A stretch of DNA of 64,000 bases from Paramecium sonneborni (taxonomy: Eukaryota > Ciliophora > Oligohymenophorea > Peniculida > Parameciidae), in the NCBI GenBank assembly GCA_905182985.1, contig CAJJDN010000002.1, forward strand, positions 298,876 through 362,875, written 5' to 3'. This document shows positions 47,151-59,357 of the stretch, piece after piece. Each line of letters starts with the position of its first letter. Position 1 is the stretch's first letter. A program made the translations under genes and the position numbers. The notes beneath the pieces were generated by a model. That model was not told the origin of the DNA and did no database searches. It was given only the letters and a program-made list of their open reading frames with translations.

Positions 47151-48654
47151 TCAGAACTTGTCTAATGTGGATAAATCTTAAGGTAATTGTTATAATTTAT
47201 CTGGATATTATTTGAGGATTAATTATAAAACCTTAAAAAATAATAAAGGAAATGAATTACTTCATCATCAGTATGTTTTTTAGAATCAGATGCTTCTTCT
47301 TCATTTTTAACAAATGAGATTGCAACCCCATTAGTTTCTTATCTCCCAGCTCTTCCTACCTAACGATATAAATTATAAACATACTCTATGTAAATAAGTT
47401 TCTAAAGAATCAGGCATATCAAAATTGATAACATAATTAACTTTATCAATATCTACACCTCTTCCCATAAGATTTGTAGCAACTAATAATCTAAAGTGTC
47501 CATTTCTGAATTATTCATATGTTTTTTATCTCATTTTTTAATGATCAGGTCCCAATCTATTTCCACCATATAATTATCTAACTGAATCTTCTCCTTTTTT
47601 TTTAAGTTCTGCGACTAATGCATCTGCTTTTTCTGAACTCTTTACAAAAATAATGCATTAATTTAATTTGCATGTATTTAAAATTTATCTTAAATAATGA
47701 AATTTAAGAGATTCAGGAACCTTCAAATAATATTGCTTTAATTTATCTAAAAAGAGTTATTCTGGTTTTATTGTAATTTCATAAATCTTTAAAATTTATA
47801 AATAATAATTTACATGTTTATTATCAGCAATGAATTTTTTGAGTGATGTTCTACTTGAATCAGTAAATGTTGCACTAAATGCCATAAATTATTTCTCTTG
47901 TGGTGTACGTAAAAATATATCTTATATGTCTTTTCTAAAATAATTATTTCTAAAAATCCATACCTCATGTTCAAATCTTCAATCATTGTATCAGCTTCAT
48001 CCAAAATAAAGTACTTTAGTCTATCTACTTTCAAAGCTTTCTTTTCACAAATCAAATCCTTAAGTCTTCCAGGTGTACTAAAAAATTAGAATTTTGAAGA
48101 ATACCCAACTACAATTTATGGTTTAACTGTATCAATTGTTGAAATATTAACAGTAACTGGTTCTCCTCCTCCATAAAAACATTCTACTTTAATACTCTTC
48201 ATAAATTTTCCCAATCTTAAAAATTCATCACGAGCCTTTAATTTTTTATATATTATTATACTTATTAAGCTAACTCTCTTGTATGAGTAATTACTAGACA
48301 TTCTACTTTATTGCTTTCAGTATTTATCGTATTCAAAACAGTCAATACAAATACAGCTGTCTTTCCTGTTCCTGCTTTTGCTTGGCATATCAATTGTTCT
48401 CCTTATAAAGCATTTGTCAACGATTCTGCTTGGACTATAAATATTAAACATATTATTACCTCTAGTAGGATGCTCAAATCCAGCTTCTTTCACTGCTCTT
48501 AAGAGCTCCTCTTTAAGCCCAAAGTTTTTGAATTATGAAACATTATAATTGTCATATTTTCTACGATTCTCAATATTTGCTCTTACTATATGTCCTATTT
48601 TGTAAGTTGTTATGGATCATCGTAAAATTCAGGAATATCTTCTAATCCGCTCAT
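47151..48654 (-). CDS. UAP56/Sub2 (DDX39) mRNA-export DExD-box helicase
   Basis: A 429-aa ATP-dependent RNA helicase, the same length as UAP56 of other eukaryotes. Motifs in order: [14 protein letters not shown] with GFEHPT (Q region), [14 protein letters not shown] (Walker A), [27 protein letters not shown] (Walker B), [37 protein letters not shown] and HRVGRAGR. The tail [11 protein letters not shown] matches the UAP56 'ELPxxID' end. Walker B reads DEAD where most UAP56 proteins have DECD. Eight introns (25-29 nt), among them 48078-48104 and 47787-47813, both 27 nt without an in-frame stop; exons sum to 430 codons. UAP56 works in splicing and in TREX-dependent mRNA export, fitting an intron-rich genome. 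Confidence 0.92.
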
Positions 48655-48900
48655 TTGATTAATAAAAAGATTTATATTTTAATATCCTATTTTAAAACAA
48701 TACACTCTTTTATATTCATTTTTCAAATTTATCTGCTCTTAATATTATTTCATATAGTTTTTCTACTCTCTCCTCAATATACTATCTATTCTTATCCATA
48801 TTATCTATTTACTCCTAGTTTCTTATATAAACCTCCCTTCAATTTACTTATTATTATAAAATTATAAAATAATTAATAAAACACCAATGTATTTTAAAAT

Positions 48901-50475
48901 TCATTAAATTAGCTAATATATCATATACTATAATTTCCCCACCTCTAAATTTAGTGGATCTAATTTCTTTATCATATCACAAAGATTTAAAGCTTCTTCA
49001 TATCTTCGAAGCTACTTCAAAGCATATGCTAAATAATATTTATTTATACCACTTAAAATTACAAACTAAAAATTACTTTTATCTAATTTTAGAATTCCTT
49101 CACATATCTATAGTGTTTTAGTTGGATTTTTTTCTAAATTTGCATAAGCTAAGACATTTATCTTATTTGTACCTTCAGAAAATTTTTAATTTACTACATC
49201 TTCATCTAACATTTATCCTAAAACTGATGGATTTTCAAATTGACTTCTTAAATTTACTTAAATCAAACTAATTCATACTCTATTATTAAATATATCTCTT
49301 AATATTTTCTCCACTAAACTTCAAACTTTATTTGAATTCATCAAATTCCTCTTTTTTATCATTTTTTGATGATAAAATAGTTGCTGAATTTAATTTAATT
49401 ATGTACCTTTCATCTAAAGTGCTTCAATATGAGAAGAATTTATAGATAATATTTTATTTAAACACTCAAGGCATTGTTAAAATTATTTTAAATTTTGATA
49501 GATTTTAGCTAAATCACTTAATAAAATACCTTTTTTAAACTAGAATTCTAATAATTCACTATTTATTTTAGTGCATTCTTCATAAAAGCTTAATGCTTCT
49601 TCTAATTTTCCTTAATTCTATTTAATATCCCCTAAAGTATTTAATTATGTCTACCAATTTTTCCATAAGCATAAACATTTTATTCATCTATTTCTAGAGC
49701 AGTTTAGTAATTCTCAATAGCGTTTTCAAATTCTTTAAGTTCTAAATAACTATCACCTATTTTTTAATAAATATTTATTACCTATTAATAAACTAAATCT
49801 AACATCACTAATATTAAACCTCTAATAAGAATCGCATTTTTAAATACAGTCTTTATATTTTCCTGTCCAATAGAGTGATTTAGCTTCAAATTAAGAATAA
49901 ATTGAAACCTTCTTCATAATTTTTTTAACTTCTAGAATTTAAATTACTTATAGGTTATTATAGTGTCTAGATAAAGTCATCATAAGTAACTTTGTTTAAA
50001 TTATTAAAATACTTAACCCCTTCGTAATATTATTTTGACTCATAATATATTCTAAGTACATTTTTAATTTTTCAAATTAGGGCTTAATAGATTAATCAAT
50101 AATATTGGTTATTTATTGTATTTTTACCAAGTTTGTTATTTTTTATTGAAATTTTTAAATATTTAAGGTTTGATCATCAATTTAAGTATTATATTATTCT
50201 TCATACCACTCTTTAAATGCTTTTAAAACAGTGATAATTTCTTGAATTGAATCTAGTTTAGTTGTATTTTCATGATTTATTTATTTAAATGTTTCAGCCC
50301 ATTAAGAATATTCATTCAGCTTTTTACATTCACCTGCATGCCCACAATGATATTCAAGTAAACAATTAACACAAAATAGACGAAAATGAGTACAATTAGG
50401 AAAAGGGCAAAATCCACTTATTTGTTCATTATTATGCAAACTGTATCGACAGGTTAACATTAAACTATTATTCAT
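48901..50475 (-). CDS. B-box-like zinc / TPR protein
   Basis: The N-terminus has a Cys/His cluster, CRYSLHNNEQISGFCPFPNC followed by LFCVNCLLEYHCGHAGEC, spaced like a B-box or related zinc finger. After a helical linker come tetratricopeptide repeats, for example GDSYLELKEFENAIENYQTA, KLEEALSFYEECTKINSELL and KQFQQCLECLNKILSINSSH, and near the end YYLAYALKQLRRYEEALNLC. TPRs are protein-binding arrays; this B-box plus TPR layout is a very large paralogous family in Paramecium. At least four short introns are needed; most joins are clear (for example 25 nt around the first TPR), but one frame change near 50050 is unresolved, so the exon list is incomplete. Function unknown beyond protein binding. 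Confidence 0.75.
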
Positions 50476-51251
50476 TAAAGAAATGCTGTAAAAAAATAAT
50501 TTTTACTTTTAATAATAAGATAATTTTAATGATTAAAATGTATTTATAAAATATTCTATAAAATTAAGATGAGAAAGGTTTATTATTATATTATTATCAC
50601 TTTATGATTTACAAATATATATGAATTAGCAATCCATTTATTCAAGATTTGATAATATATTATCTATTTTAGATAAATTGAAAAATTAAAAAACTTCATA
50701 AAAATATGTATTAGAAAATAATATCTTTATAAAATCGAATAAATCATTAGAAAATACTATCCAGTGAATTTTTTTAATTTCAATAGTTGTTTAGATTTAA
50801 TTTTCAAAATTTTTATTTTTTGATTTAGATCTTTTAAATTCTTTTAGACTTATAATGTTAAATCTTATTTTCATTACTGAGTTAGCAAGGAAAATTTTAT
50901 ATAATACTAAAAGATTTATTAAGAAAAAATGGATAATAATTGATCATAGAATTATAAAAAAATAATACCCAATTAACAATTTTTTAGATAATAATAATGA
51001 TTTTGTTGAGAAAAACTTCAGTCATTCATTCATTCATTCATTTAACATGTGAATAAGAAATTTAATTAAAATGGAAGAAACCATATTTTATTTGAGTTTA
51101 TTATTTTTATGAAAAGTAGTATTTGTTTTTAGGAAAAATAAGAGTAAAATTTTGTTTGTATTTTAGATAGTATCTGTATGAAATAAGATGTTTATGTGTT
51201 AAGAGATTTAAACTTATAAATTAGATTGTAAAGTAAATGATATTTAATTAA
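50476..51251. other. Intergenic, about 780 nt
   Basis: Divergent promoter region between the TPR gene and the next plus-strand gene. Very AT-rich with T-rich and A-rich patches; it holds a short TCAT microsatellite. No ORF with coding character and no RNA gene recognised. Confidence 0.45.
51022..51041. repeat. TCAT tetranucleotide microsatellite
   Basis: Five perfect tandem copies of TCAT in intergenic DNA. Short and possibly polymorphic; a two-copy relative (ATTCATTC) occurs near 63280. Confidence 0.8.
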
Positions 51252-51809
51252 ATGGATTACAAAACTATAAATTATGAATAAGGTAAAATTGAATATGGAA
51301 GTGAAGAAATTTATTTGTCAATAATCTCTAAGTTTATAAATATGACATTTAAAAAACAGATACAAGAGTTGTATTTAGCAATATAGTTGTTAGATTAAAA
51401 AAGAATGGAAAAGGCTTGTTTTGTTTTGAAAGGTAGTGTAGGGTAAATATTTTTAATTAAAATAGGAAGATAGATCTTAGCATTTAATTATCTTTAAAAA
51501 ACTAATGCATTATATGAGATAGTAAAAAAACAAGAGCCATATAATGAAAGAGAGATTATCAATTTGTATCATAGATATTTTGACTTGATAGATGAAAGTG
51601 TATTACTTGCTGTTGAACTATCTACAGCAGCTAAACTATTCATAAATATTTCAGAAATCAAATCATATAGTAAAAAGAATTATTAATGTAAAGGAGATTC
51701 CATTTGGCCTAAATATATAGAGTTCATTAGAAAATACATATAGGATAGCCTTAAGCCTTAGAATAATTCATAAAATTGTAAATAATGCAAAGAATGTATA
51801 ATTTTTTGA
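51252..51809 (+). CDS. Uncharacterised helical protein, 174 aa
   Basis: MDYKTINYEQGKIEYGSEEI opens a helical protein with QIQELYLAIQLLDQKRMEKA followed by CFVLKGRQILAFNYLQKTNA and LYHRYFDLIDESVLLAVEL. The 'xxLKG...L...' helix is reminiscent of histidine phosphotransfer (HPt) domains, but the phosphoaccepting His is not there (Phe occupies its place), so this is a weak similarity at most. The C-terminus ends CKQCKECIIF. One 33-nt intron (51433-51465) without an in-frame TGA gives 175 codons. Convergent with the Cys-rich gene; 126 nt separate the stops. Confidence 0.6.
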
Positions 51810-51935
51810 AAAAATGATGTATATTTAATGATTAAATGATCATATTATATTTTTTTCTTTATTAAAGGTTTATAACTTAACAAAATTAAAATTTTTGCTA
51901 ATATAAATGAAATTATATTTGATATGATAATGAAC

Positions 51936-52646
51936 TCATATAATTAAGATAAGGAATGCTAATCCAAAAGGAATAAGGTTTGAATAATTGGATAAGTCTT
52001 TACAAACTTCACAAGCACTAGAATCTGAATTCCAATAATAAGATCCTCTTGTAAGTACAGCACAATTCGTTTATGTTAATCCAGTGGCATCAGAACAAGT
52101 ACTAGTTCCAGGTGTCCATTAACATATTTACCAGGTAGTAGCAATATCAGATCTAATAGCTGTACAATCTGTAATTGTTGTTTATTAAGAACAAGTTGGT
52201 GCCACACAAGTTTATTCATTATTCCAAAAACAATGATGATTAGTGCATTCAGAATCTGTTTTCAATTCTGAACATTTTAGAATTGATGTAATATCTTTAC
52301 ATTGATATAAGCCATCTGTTCCTTTTTAATCAGCTTAACATCCAATCGTTAGACATGTGGCTTCATCTTAATATTTATAATCAGAACAAGATGTAAAAGT
52401 TTTACATTCATTAGATTAATTATATGCACAGACAGAGTTTGCAACATTACATAATAAAATAGTAGATTTAGTAGAGCAATCCACAACAACACATTTTGAG
52501 TCTGACCATTCACATGCAGAAGCAGAATTACAATCTAGTTGAGTTGTGTAAGTATCACAAGGACAATCCTTTCCAGATATATCTATACTAAATCCATTCA
52601 AAGTTATCAATATCAATCCTAAGAGTAGAAGATTATTATTAGTCAT
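51936..52646 (-). CDS. Cys-rich surface protein with GPI-type C-terminus
   Basis: Intronless, 236 aa. Signal peptide NLLLLGLILITLNGF, then repeated Cys units: CPCDTYTTQLDC, SACEWSDSKCVVVDC, CLTIGCQADQKG, SECTNHHCFWNNEQTC and NYSNLIPFGLAFLILII at the end, a hydrophobic tail that looks like a GPI-addition signal or membrane anchor. The 'C-x-W-x(2,6)-C' unit and layout match the short surface antigen-like proteins of Paramecium (relatives of the immobilisation antigens). It shares the opening CxCP-type and 'CxW...C' units with the gene at 61175, so the two are probably distant paralogues. Such genes are usually expressed conditionally; no regulatory site is visible. Confidence 0.8.
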
Positions 52647-53644
52647 TTTATTATAATAATTTTTTTAATTTTATTTAAATTTGGATTTGAATGTCGACAG
52701 GTAAATCATATTAATTATTTTTTATCAAATATTTTTATTTTAAAATTAAACGCATTTTTGATTATTTAACCTTTTTAATAATTTAATTTATTACTTTTTT
52801 TATTTTTTTTAAACTCTTTCCAATACTCTTTCTATTCATTACTATGTAAATTTATAGTAGTATTTTATCCTTAAGCATTTCTATTTTATTTTTTCCATCA
52901 AAACCTTATATCAATAAAAAGTACATTTTCTATCATAACTCTAAATACATTTGATTCTTAATTTTAAGAAGGGAAAAAACTAAAAATAGATCGTAGTAAA
53001 AAATTCAATACAGAGAATAATTTTAATCATTCCCATCTAAAGAGCCATATTGTTATTCTTATATTTTGAATATTTGATAGAGTCTTTGTTTAGTAATATA
53101 TTTAAGAATAATTTATTCTAATCATTATCAGAATTGAAGTATATAGTAAAAATTGTTGATTACTTTATTATGTTATTGCTTAAGAACAACTTTTGGACTA
53201 GTTAACATTGAATATATTAAGTTAAATAGAGAAATAAGAGGAAATAATGAATTTTGGGAAAATTCTGTTGTTCTAATCATTATTATTAATACGTGCTATT
53301 TTTATGAAAAATATAAAAAAAATCGTAAATCAAATGTAACATGATTTTAATATTTTTAGTTGAAATAATTATAAGAATTTAGTTCATAGAAATGAGGTAT
53401 TTAAATTCAAAAGAGAACAATAAGGTACAGAAAATATTTGAAATTTAGAAAAGATGATATAAATTATAAATTTATGTAAGGATAAGTTAGTAGTATATAT
53501 TTCACTTAATAAGTTGTATTAATAATAAAATAGGAATGAATAAATATAAAATTCTCAAATATGAATAGGATCAATATAAATATATAAAATAAATCTAAAT
53601 ATAAAAATTTAAATACATCTATTTAGAAAAAATAAATATAAATA
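52647..53644. other. Intergenic, about 1 kb
   Basis: The longest gene-free stretch of the window, flanked by the starts of the Cys-rich gene (minus) and PP2A B56 (plus). AT-rich; one 63-codon frame at 53153-53344 has hydrophobic, low-complexity content with no acceptable continuation and I do not call it. No RNA gene or repeat recognised. Confidence 0.45.
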
Positions 53645-55218
53645 ATGAATAATAAGCCAACAAGTTCAAAATAAGCTCCAGCTGCACGATAATAACCTTA
53701 ACCAGCAGCAACTAGTAATTAATAAAGAGTATAAATATGTTTAAATTTTAGCCTGCTTAACCTATTATTCAAAACATGGCTAGAGTTACGGATCCAAAGC
53801 ATGTTCCTAAAGAAATTAGAGATTAATTTTTAAAGAAAATACATTTTTGTTCATAACCATATGATTTTAACGATGATACTAAAAATGTTAAGGAGAAATA
53901 AGAACGATCATAATATTTACAAGAATTATTTGATTTATTAAAAGAGCCTAACTTTGTAGTGAATTTAGTTGTTCCTCATTTAGATTTAATTATAGAAATG
54001 ATAGAAAAGAATATATTTAGACCTCTCCCTATTTTAAAAAAAACAGCAACTAATGGAGAAATAGGAATGGAAGATGATGATGTAAAATAAAAATAAAAAT
54101 AAATAGTAATTAATAGATCCTGCATGGACTCATTTGCAACCAGTATATGAATATTTTTTATAATTAATTGTTAATGAACAGCCAGATGTAAAATCACTAA
54201 AAGTATTTCTTTTATAATATTTAAAGATTTTTATTACTCATTCATTTATATAAGAATTTTTGGAATTGTTTGATTCTGAAGAACCTCGAGAAAGAGAATA
54301 TTTAAAGAACATTTTACATAGACTTTATGCTAAATTAGTACCTAGAAGAAAAATGATAAGAAAAGCTATAAATGATTGTTTTTATACTTTAATTCATGAA
54401 ACATACAAATTTAATGGAGCAGCTGAATTATTAGATATATTAGCTAGTATTATTAGTGGATTTGCAGTACCACTTAGAGAAGAACATGTTATCTTTTTTA
54501 AAACTGTTATAATACCATTACATAAAGTTTAAACTTGTTAATTTTATCATGAACAATTATTAAGATGTTCTATGCTATTCTTATCTAAAGATCCAACTTT
54601 AGCAACATTTTTAGTTGAAGGATTATTAAGATATTGGCCATTTGCTAATTCAGCTAAAGAAGTTATGTTTTTAAATGAATTATTGGAAGTATTGGAAGTT
54701 TGTGAAATTTCTAAATTAGAACCATTAATTCCTAAATTATTTAAACGATTGATTAAATGTATAGCAGGACCACATTTATAAGTGGCTGATAGAGCTATGT
54801 GTTTTTTTGAAAATGATTACTTTTTGACTATTCTTAAAAGCTATAAGCCATTTACATTCCCTCTATTAGTTCCTGTAATTGCTTAAATTGCAGATACACA
54901 CTGGCATAAAGTTTTATAAGAGTCACTTAATGCATTGAAAACTATTTTGAAAGAAATTGATTATCAAGCATTTGATAAAGCTTTAAATAATAAAGATCCA
55001 AAATATTTATATATCATTTAAGATGCTAAAAATCAAAAAAAAGACAGATAAAAAATAGAAGAAAAGGTAAATTATTTTATTTAATTTAGTGGAAAAATCT
55101 CACTAAATAAGCAATTTAGAAGAATCCAAATTTCAAGGAGCCTATTGTTCCTTATTCAGACACTCATATTGTCGGTGAACACAATGGTCTTAACAATGGA
55201 AACATTACCATTTTATGA
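53645..55218 (+). CDS. PP2A regulatory subunit B56 (B')
   Basis: Targeting subunit of the trimeric Ser/Thr phosphatase 2A, 500 aa. A short Pro/Gln-rich start ([19 protein letters not shown]) precedes the HEAT-like B56 domain with hallmark blocks: [58 protein letters not shown] and [20 protein letters not shown], and close to the end THWHKVLQESLNAL. Introns 53729-53751 (23 nt), 54082-54106 (25 nt) and 55067-55089 (23 nt) leave 501 codons. Length and all conserved blocks are normal. B56 picks substrates by LxxIxE motifs; no target can be deduced from neighbours. Confidence 0.96.
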
Positions 55219-55455
55219 TCAAAAATATATATCAAATATAAATAATATTATATAAATATTGAAGCTACTAGTTTTCTTTAGAAACTTAATATCAGAATTA
55301 TTAAATATTATATTTATAGACAAATATTTACACAATATTACATATTCAATCTATAAAGAGCGAATTATTGATAATTTAAATTTTACAAGATAGAACATAA
55401 TTTATTTAGAAATTAATATAATAATAATTATAAATTAATAAGTTTAATTCTCTTA

Positions 55456-57972
55456 ATGGAAAATAATAAGTTATATGAGCTCCTTCGAACATATCAATTT
55501 CCAGAAAAAAAGCTTAAAAGATTAAAATAAATAAAAGAAAAAAAGCATTACATTAAGAAGGCTTATCCTCTTGAATTTGGACCAGATGGAAAAACTTTGC
55601 TTAAAAGAGGACCTTGGACATAAAAAGAACGAGAAATATATTTATAAAATTGTTAAGAACATGAAGAAGAATGTCGATCAAATAAAACGAAAGAACTTTT
55701 TAAACAAATCCTTGAATAAATACCAACAAGAAATCTTACTTAGCTTAAAGGATTTCATAAAAAAAATAATCCTTTTCCAACAATAACTATTATTAAAAAC
55801 AAAAGGATAAGAAGAACAAAATTATAGTTGGGTTCATAGAATTCAAATAAACTTCTAGATATTGTAAAAAAAAATTAAAAAAAAAAATAAATAAAATAAT
55901 TAGAAAAACTTGCTTAACTTAATAATCAAATTCTAACTTTATAAACATAAATGGTCTAATTTAGTTGTAAGGAAGACAAATAAATATAAATAAAAATTTA
56001 CATTAATTTGGATAACTTAATAAACACTTATGTTGAAGAAGATTACAGATAAGAGAGAGACGAAATTAAAACTGAAAATTTAGATCTTTCTATTGAATAA
56101 ACTAAAGAATAAATAAATTAACAAAAAATTTAAAAAGATAAAATTATTGTCAGTCTAAAAAATTTAATAGATACAAAGGTTGAAGAAGATGAATCTAAAT
56201 TCATAAATAAGGCTAAAATTATTACTTTTAAGGAATTACTTTCTAAAATTGAAGTAGAAAAAAAATCAAATAATCAAAAGTAATTAAGTGATTAAAAGTT
56301 CTGGTAAGGAATTGGTAATTAATAAAAGATTTTAATTAAGTTTAAATAATAATAAAGAAAGGAAGTTCTATAGATTGAAAATCAATAAGATAAAGAGAAA
56401 GATGTTCAATAAATTCCATAAATTTAATAGATACTAGAAGAAAAATAATAATAATAACAAATTTAACCAGAATAAACCTTAAATGAATAATAAAATGTGT
56501 CTCCAAAAAATAAAATGACAAGAATTGAAAAATAAAAAACTCTTTCTTTTGAAATGGGTATTAAGAAAATAAATGATGATAAAAACTCTAATATAATTGT
56601 CTTAGATTCACCAGAAAAACCAAAATAAAATCCAAATAATGAAAATCAATTTGATTTTCAATAATACTTAAAAAAAGAATAAAAAGACATAAATTAACAA
56701 ATTATATAAGAAAATAAGAGTGGATAAAATAATTTAATATTTGAATCACATAAAGATACTTAATCTGATTAAGATAAGAATAATAAAAAAGATAATTTAA
56801 ATTAATCCAGAAATGACTTGCCAGATATAAATAAGGATGAAAAAGTTTTAGAGGAATCTTTATAAAAAGAAAAATAAAATGAAAAAAGTAAATAAAAATA
56901 ATTGTCATCAGAATAAAAAAGAGAAAAAAGAGAAAAAAGAGAAGAAAGAGAAGAAAGAGAAAGAAAGCGAGATCTAAGAAAATAAAAATAAAAAGAATAT
57001 GATATGTAAAAAGAAATAGATAGACAAAAAGAATAAGAAATAGAATTAGAAATAGAAAAAATAAGAATTAGATAAAAAGAGATAGATAAACAACAAGAAA
57101 TTGAAAAATAATAAAAATTGGAAGCATAAAAATTAAAAGAAAAATAAAGATAGTAGTAAAAAGAAAAGCGTATTTAAGCATTTAATTTATAAGATAGAAA
57201 AGAAAGAAATAGAACTAAAAATAGGGAACTTAGATCTTTATAAGAATTAAGTAAACTATAAAAAGAAAAAAAATAGAATACATAAGTAGATCTAATATAT
57301 AAATAAAAAAAATAGTATGATTCTTCTCATGAATAGAGCCATCATTAATCAAGATAATTTTAATAAAAAGGATAAGAAGTAATTAACTAATAGCAAGGTG
57401 CAGAAATTTAAAATTAATAATAAGGATAAAATTTGATAACTTATAATTAAAATCAATATTAAGTTCCAATTATTGACCAAATGAAATAGTAATAATTTTA
57501 CATTCAAAATATATAAGGTAAATAATTTGTTAGTCTTAAAGATTGTTATAAACTTATACCAGGTGTAGAAGGATAATATTAAAATTAATAAGAATTAATA
57601 AATTAAAACAAAGACTAGAACGATCAAGATAAAAATTCTTAATTTTCTTAATTATTACCAATTTAAATGTAAACTTACCCTTATTAAGAATAAGCAAATT
57701 CACAACCCTAAGCATAAGTCCCATTTTAACCAAATTCTACCTACATAGCTAATCCTTACTTCTATCCTTAATTAATACCAATAAGCCAACTATAGTAATA
57801 AGCTTAAGTTGATGGATCCTAAAATGTGAACAAAGATCAGTATCAAGTAGAAATGATGTATGTATTTCAAGAAGTTCCTTAAAACTTTGATCCTAATTAT
57901 TTCTTTTAATTTTCTCCTTCGAGTTTTGTATCTATACCTGGAGGATCAAAATTAGGTGATGCTCTTAAATGA
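55456..57972 (+). CDS. Myb/SANT-like polyQ protein, 838 aa, intronless
   Basis: A single frame of 839 codons. The N-terminus MENNKLYELLRTYQFPEKKL is followed by a Myb/SANT-like helix set at residues 52-105: KRGPWTQKEREIYLQNCQEH and ELFKQILEQIPTRNLTQLKG, where the 'GPWTxxEx' start is typical of Myb repeats. It is the only folded region I see. The rest is disordered: Lys/Gln/Asn-rich, then a Glu/Arg/Lys helix around 56930-57150 (REKREKREEREERERK), then a Gln/Asn/Pro/Tyr-rich C-terminus (YIANPYFYPQLIPISQLQQQ). Most glutamines are TAA/TAG. A DNA- or chromatin-binding protein is the likely reading, but with only one Myb-like unit this is inference. Confidence 0.75.
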
Positions 57973-58334
57973 GAATATTATTAATTAGAAATAATACATA
58001 TAATATTTTTCCATTTTAAGTTAAATCTTAATCATTCTATTGTATTTGGAATTAAATTAATTCTATATTCAAATTCAAATCAAACAGGATGCGATTTTTA
58101 ATTTTTAAACTGTAATATGGTTTTTATAAATAATTAATAATTATATTTCATTTTTATATCATTTCCAGAATTTTCATAAAATATATTATTATTTAATTAT
58201 TTTTTATGCTGCTTATTCTAATGTTAATGTTTATTAAAGTCAGACAATATTATTTTAATATGGCTTAATAAAATTAATTCAATCTATTTTTAATAATAAA
58301 TCATAAGGAAAAGTCATTATTTAAATACTTTGTT
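57973..58334. other. Intergenic, about 360 nt
   Basis: Between convergent stops. AT-rich, T-tracts, no ORF with coding character and no RNA gene recognised. Confidence 0.5.
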
Positions 58335-59117
58335 TCATATTATTTCTAAAGATGAAGAGCTCAATTTTGGATTAACAGAAAAATTAAAAAACTCAAAGTC
58401 ATTAAACGATACTTTTTTTTTGTTTTTTAAATTTTATTTCAAATCTTTATTTTTACTCTTAATACAAGACTTCTAATTTCTAGGAATTTGATTTTGATAC
58501 TCTTCTTTTTCTATTAATTTAACTTACTCTTCAACTATAAATGATTCATTCTCTTTATTAATCAAATTATCATTAATATTTCCATTGATTAGAGGATCAA
58601 TTGTTGAATTAGAATTTCTATGTCTTTCTTCGATAAATTTATTAAATTTATAGAAATTTTCAGGTTTACAAAACTCCCCTTCATCATTTGGTATCGAACT
58701 TTGAATAGTTTCAATTGCATTAAGATGCTGATCTAATTAAACAGATTTGCAAATTTAACCCATTTATAAATATTATTTAATTAACTCAAATCTTGCATTG
58801 ATTTCTTTTAAAGATATGTCAATATCAGGTTTACTATTTTTCTAAATCAATAAATATGAATAAAATCAGATCATAAATAACTGGAATTAATTATAAAAGA
58901 TTTATTTTAATACTAAATGAAATAAATTATCTTCTATATGGTAAAGTTTATAATATTTAATTAGTATGTATTTTACGACATAGAATATTAAAATTAAGAG
59001 AAGAACCGAGAAATATTTAGCTAAAATATAATCTTTTAAATCATTTTCCCAAAAAAATAGAATAAAAATTAATAATGAATGGCAGAGGAAATAAGTTTTT
59101 AAAATATTAAGGCTCAT
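58335..59117 (-). CDS. Membrane protein with PP1-docking motif
   Basis: N-terminal exon: MSLNILKTYFLCHSLLIFIL then AKYFSVLLLILIFYVVKYIL, two hydrophobic segments. C-terminal exon: KNSKPDIDISLKEINARFEL, acidic and Asn/Ser-rich, with KKKVSFNDFEFF near residue 210, a classic RVxF-type docking site for protein phosphatase 1. The two exons are in the same frame, separated by one TGA. Removing 58842-58913 (72 nt, GT...AG, in frame) joins them and removes the stop, but 72 nt is twice the usual intron size here. Otherwise these are two genes or a pseudogene. The C-terminal exon's coding character is strong. Family not recognised. Confidence 0.55.
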
Positions 59118-59357
59118 TGAAAATTTTTTAAAATTCTTAATATGATAAAGCTTTTCGAATTAATAACAAGTAACTTTATTATAATTTAAATAATATAGCA
59201 AACAATTTTGGGACTACATTAAATGTAAATTGAAAATAACTCTAACTAAAATAAGTATTTTTAGAATCAATTTTATAGAAATAGTAATATAAAGAATGAA
59301 TATTATTTTATAAAAAATTTTCAACATCAAACATTATTTTTCATGTTTAGAAAAATT

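Noticed and set aside
48620..48654. Apparent single-base loss after the first exon of the UAP56 gene
   Set aside because: A 26-nt GTA...TAG intron explains it and gives the family's exact length.
51252..51809. Histidine phosphotransfer domain
   Set aside because: The LKG helix is suggestive, but the phosphoaccepting His is absent and part of the motif disappears once the 33-nt intron is removed.
53153..53344. 63-codon plus-strand frame in the 1-kb intergenic region
   Set aside because: Low-complexity hydrophobic content, no start context, no intron continuation and no similarity recognised.
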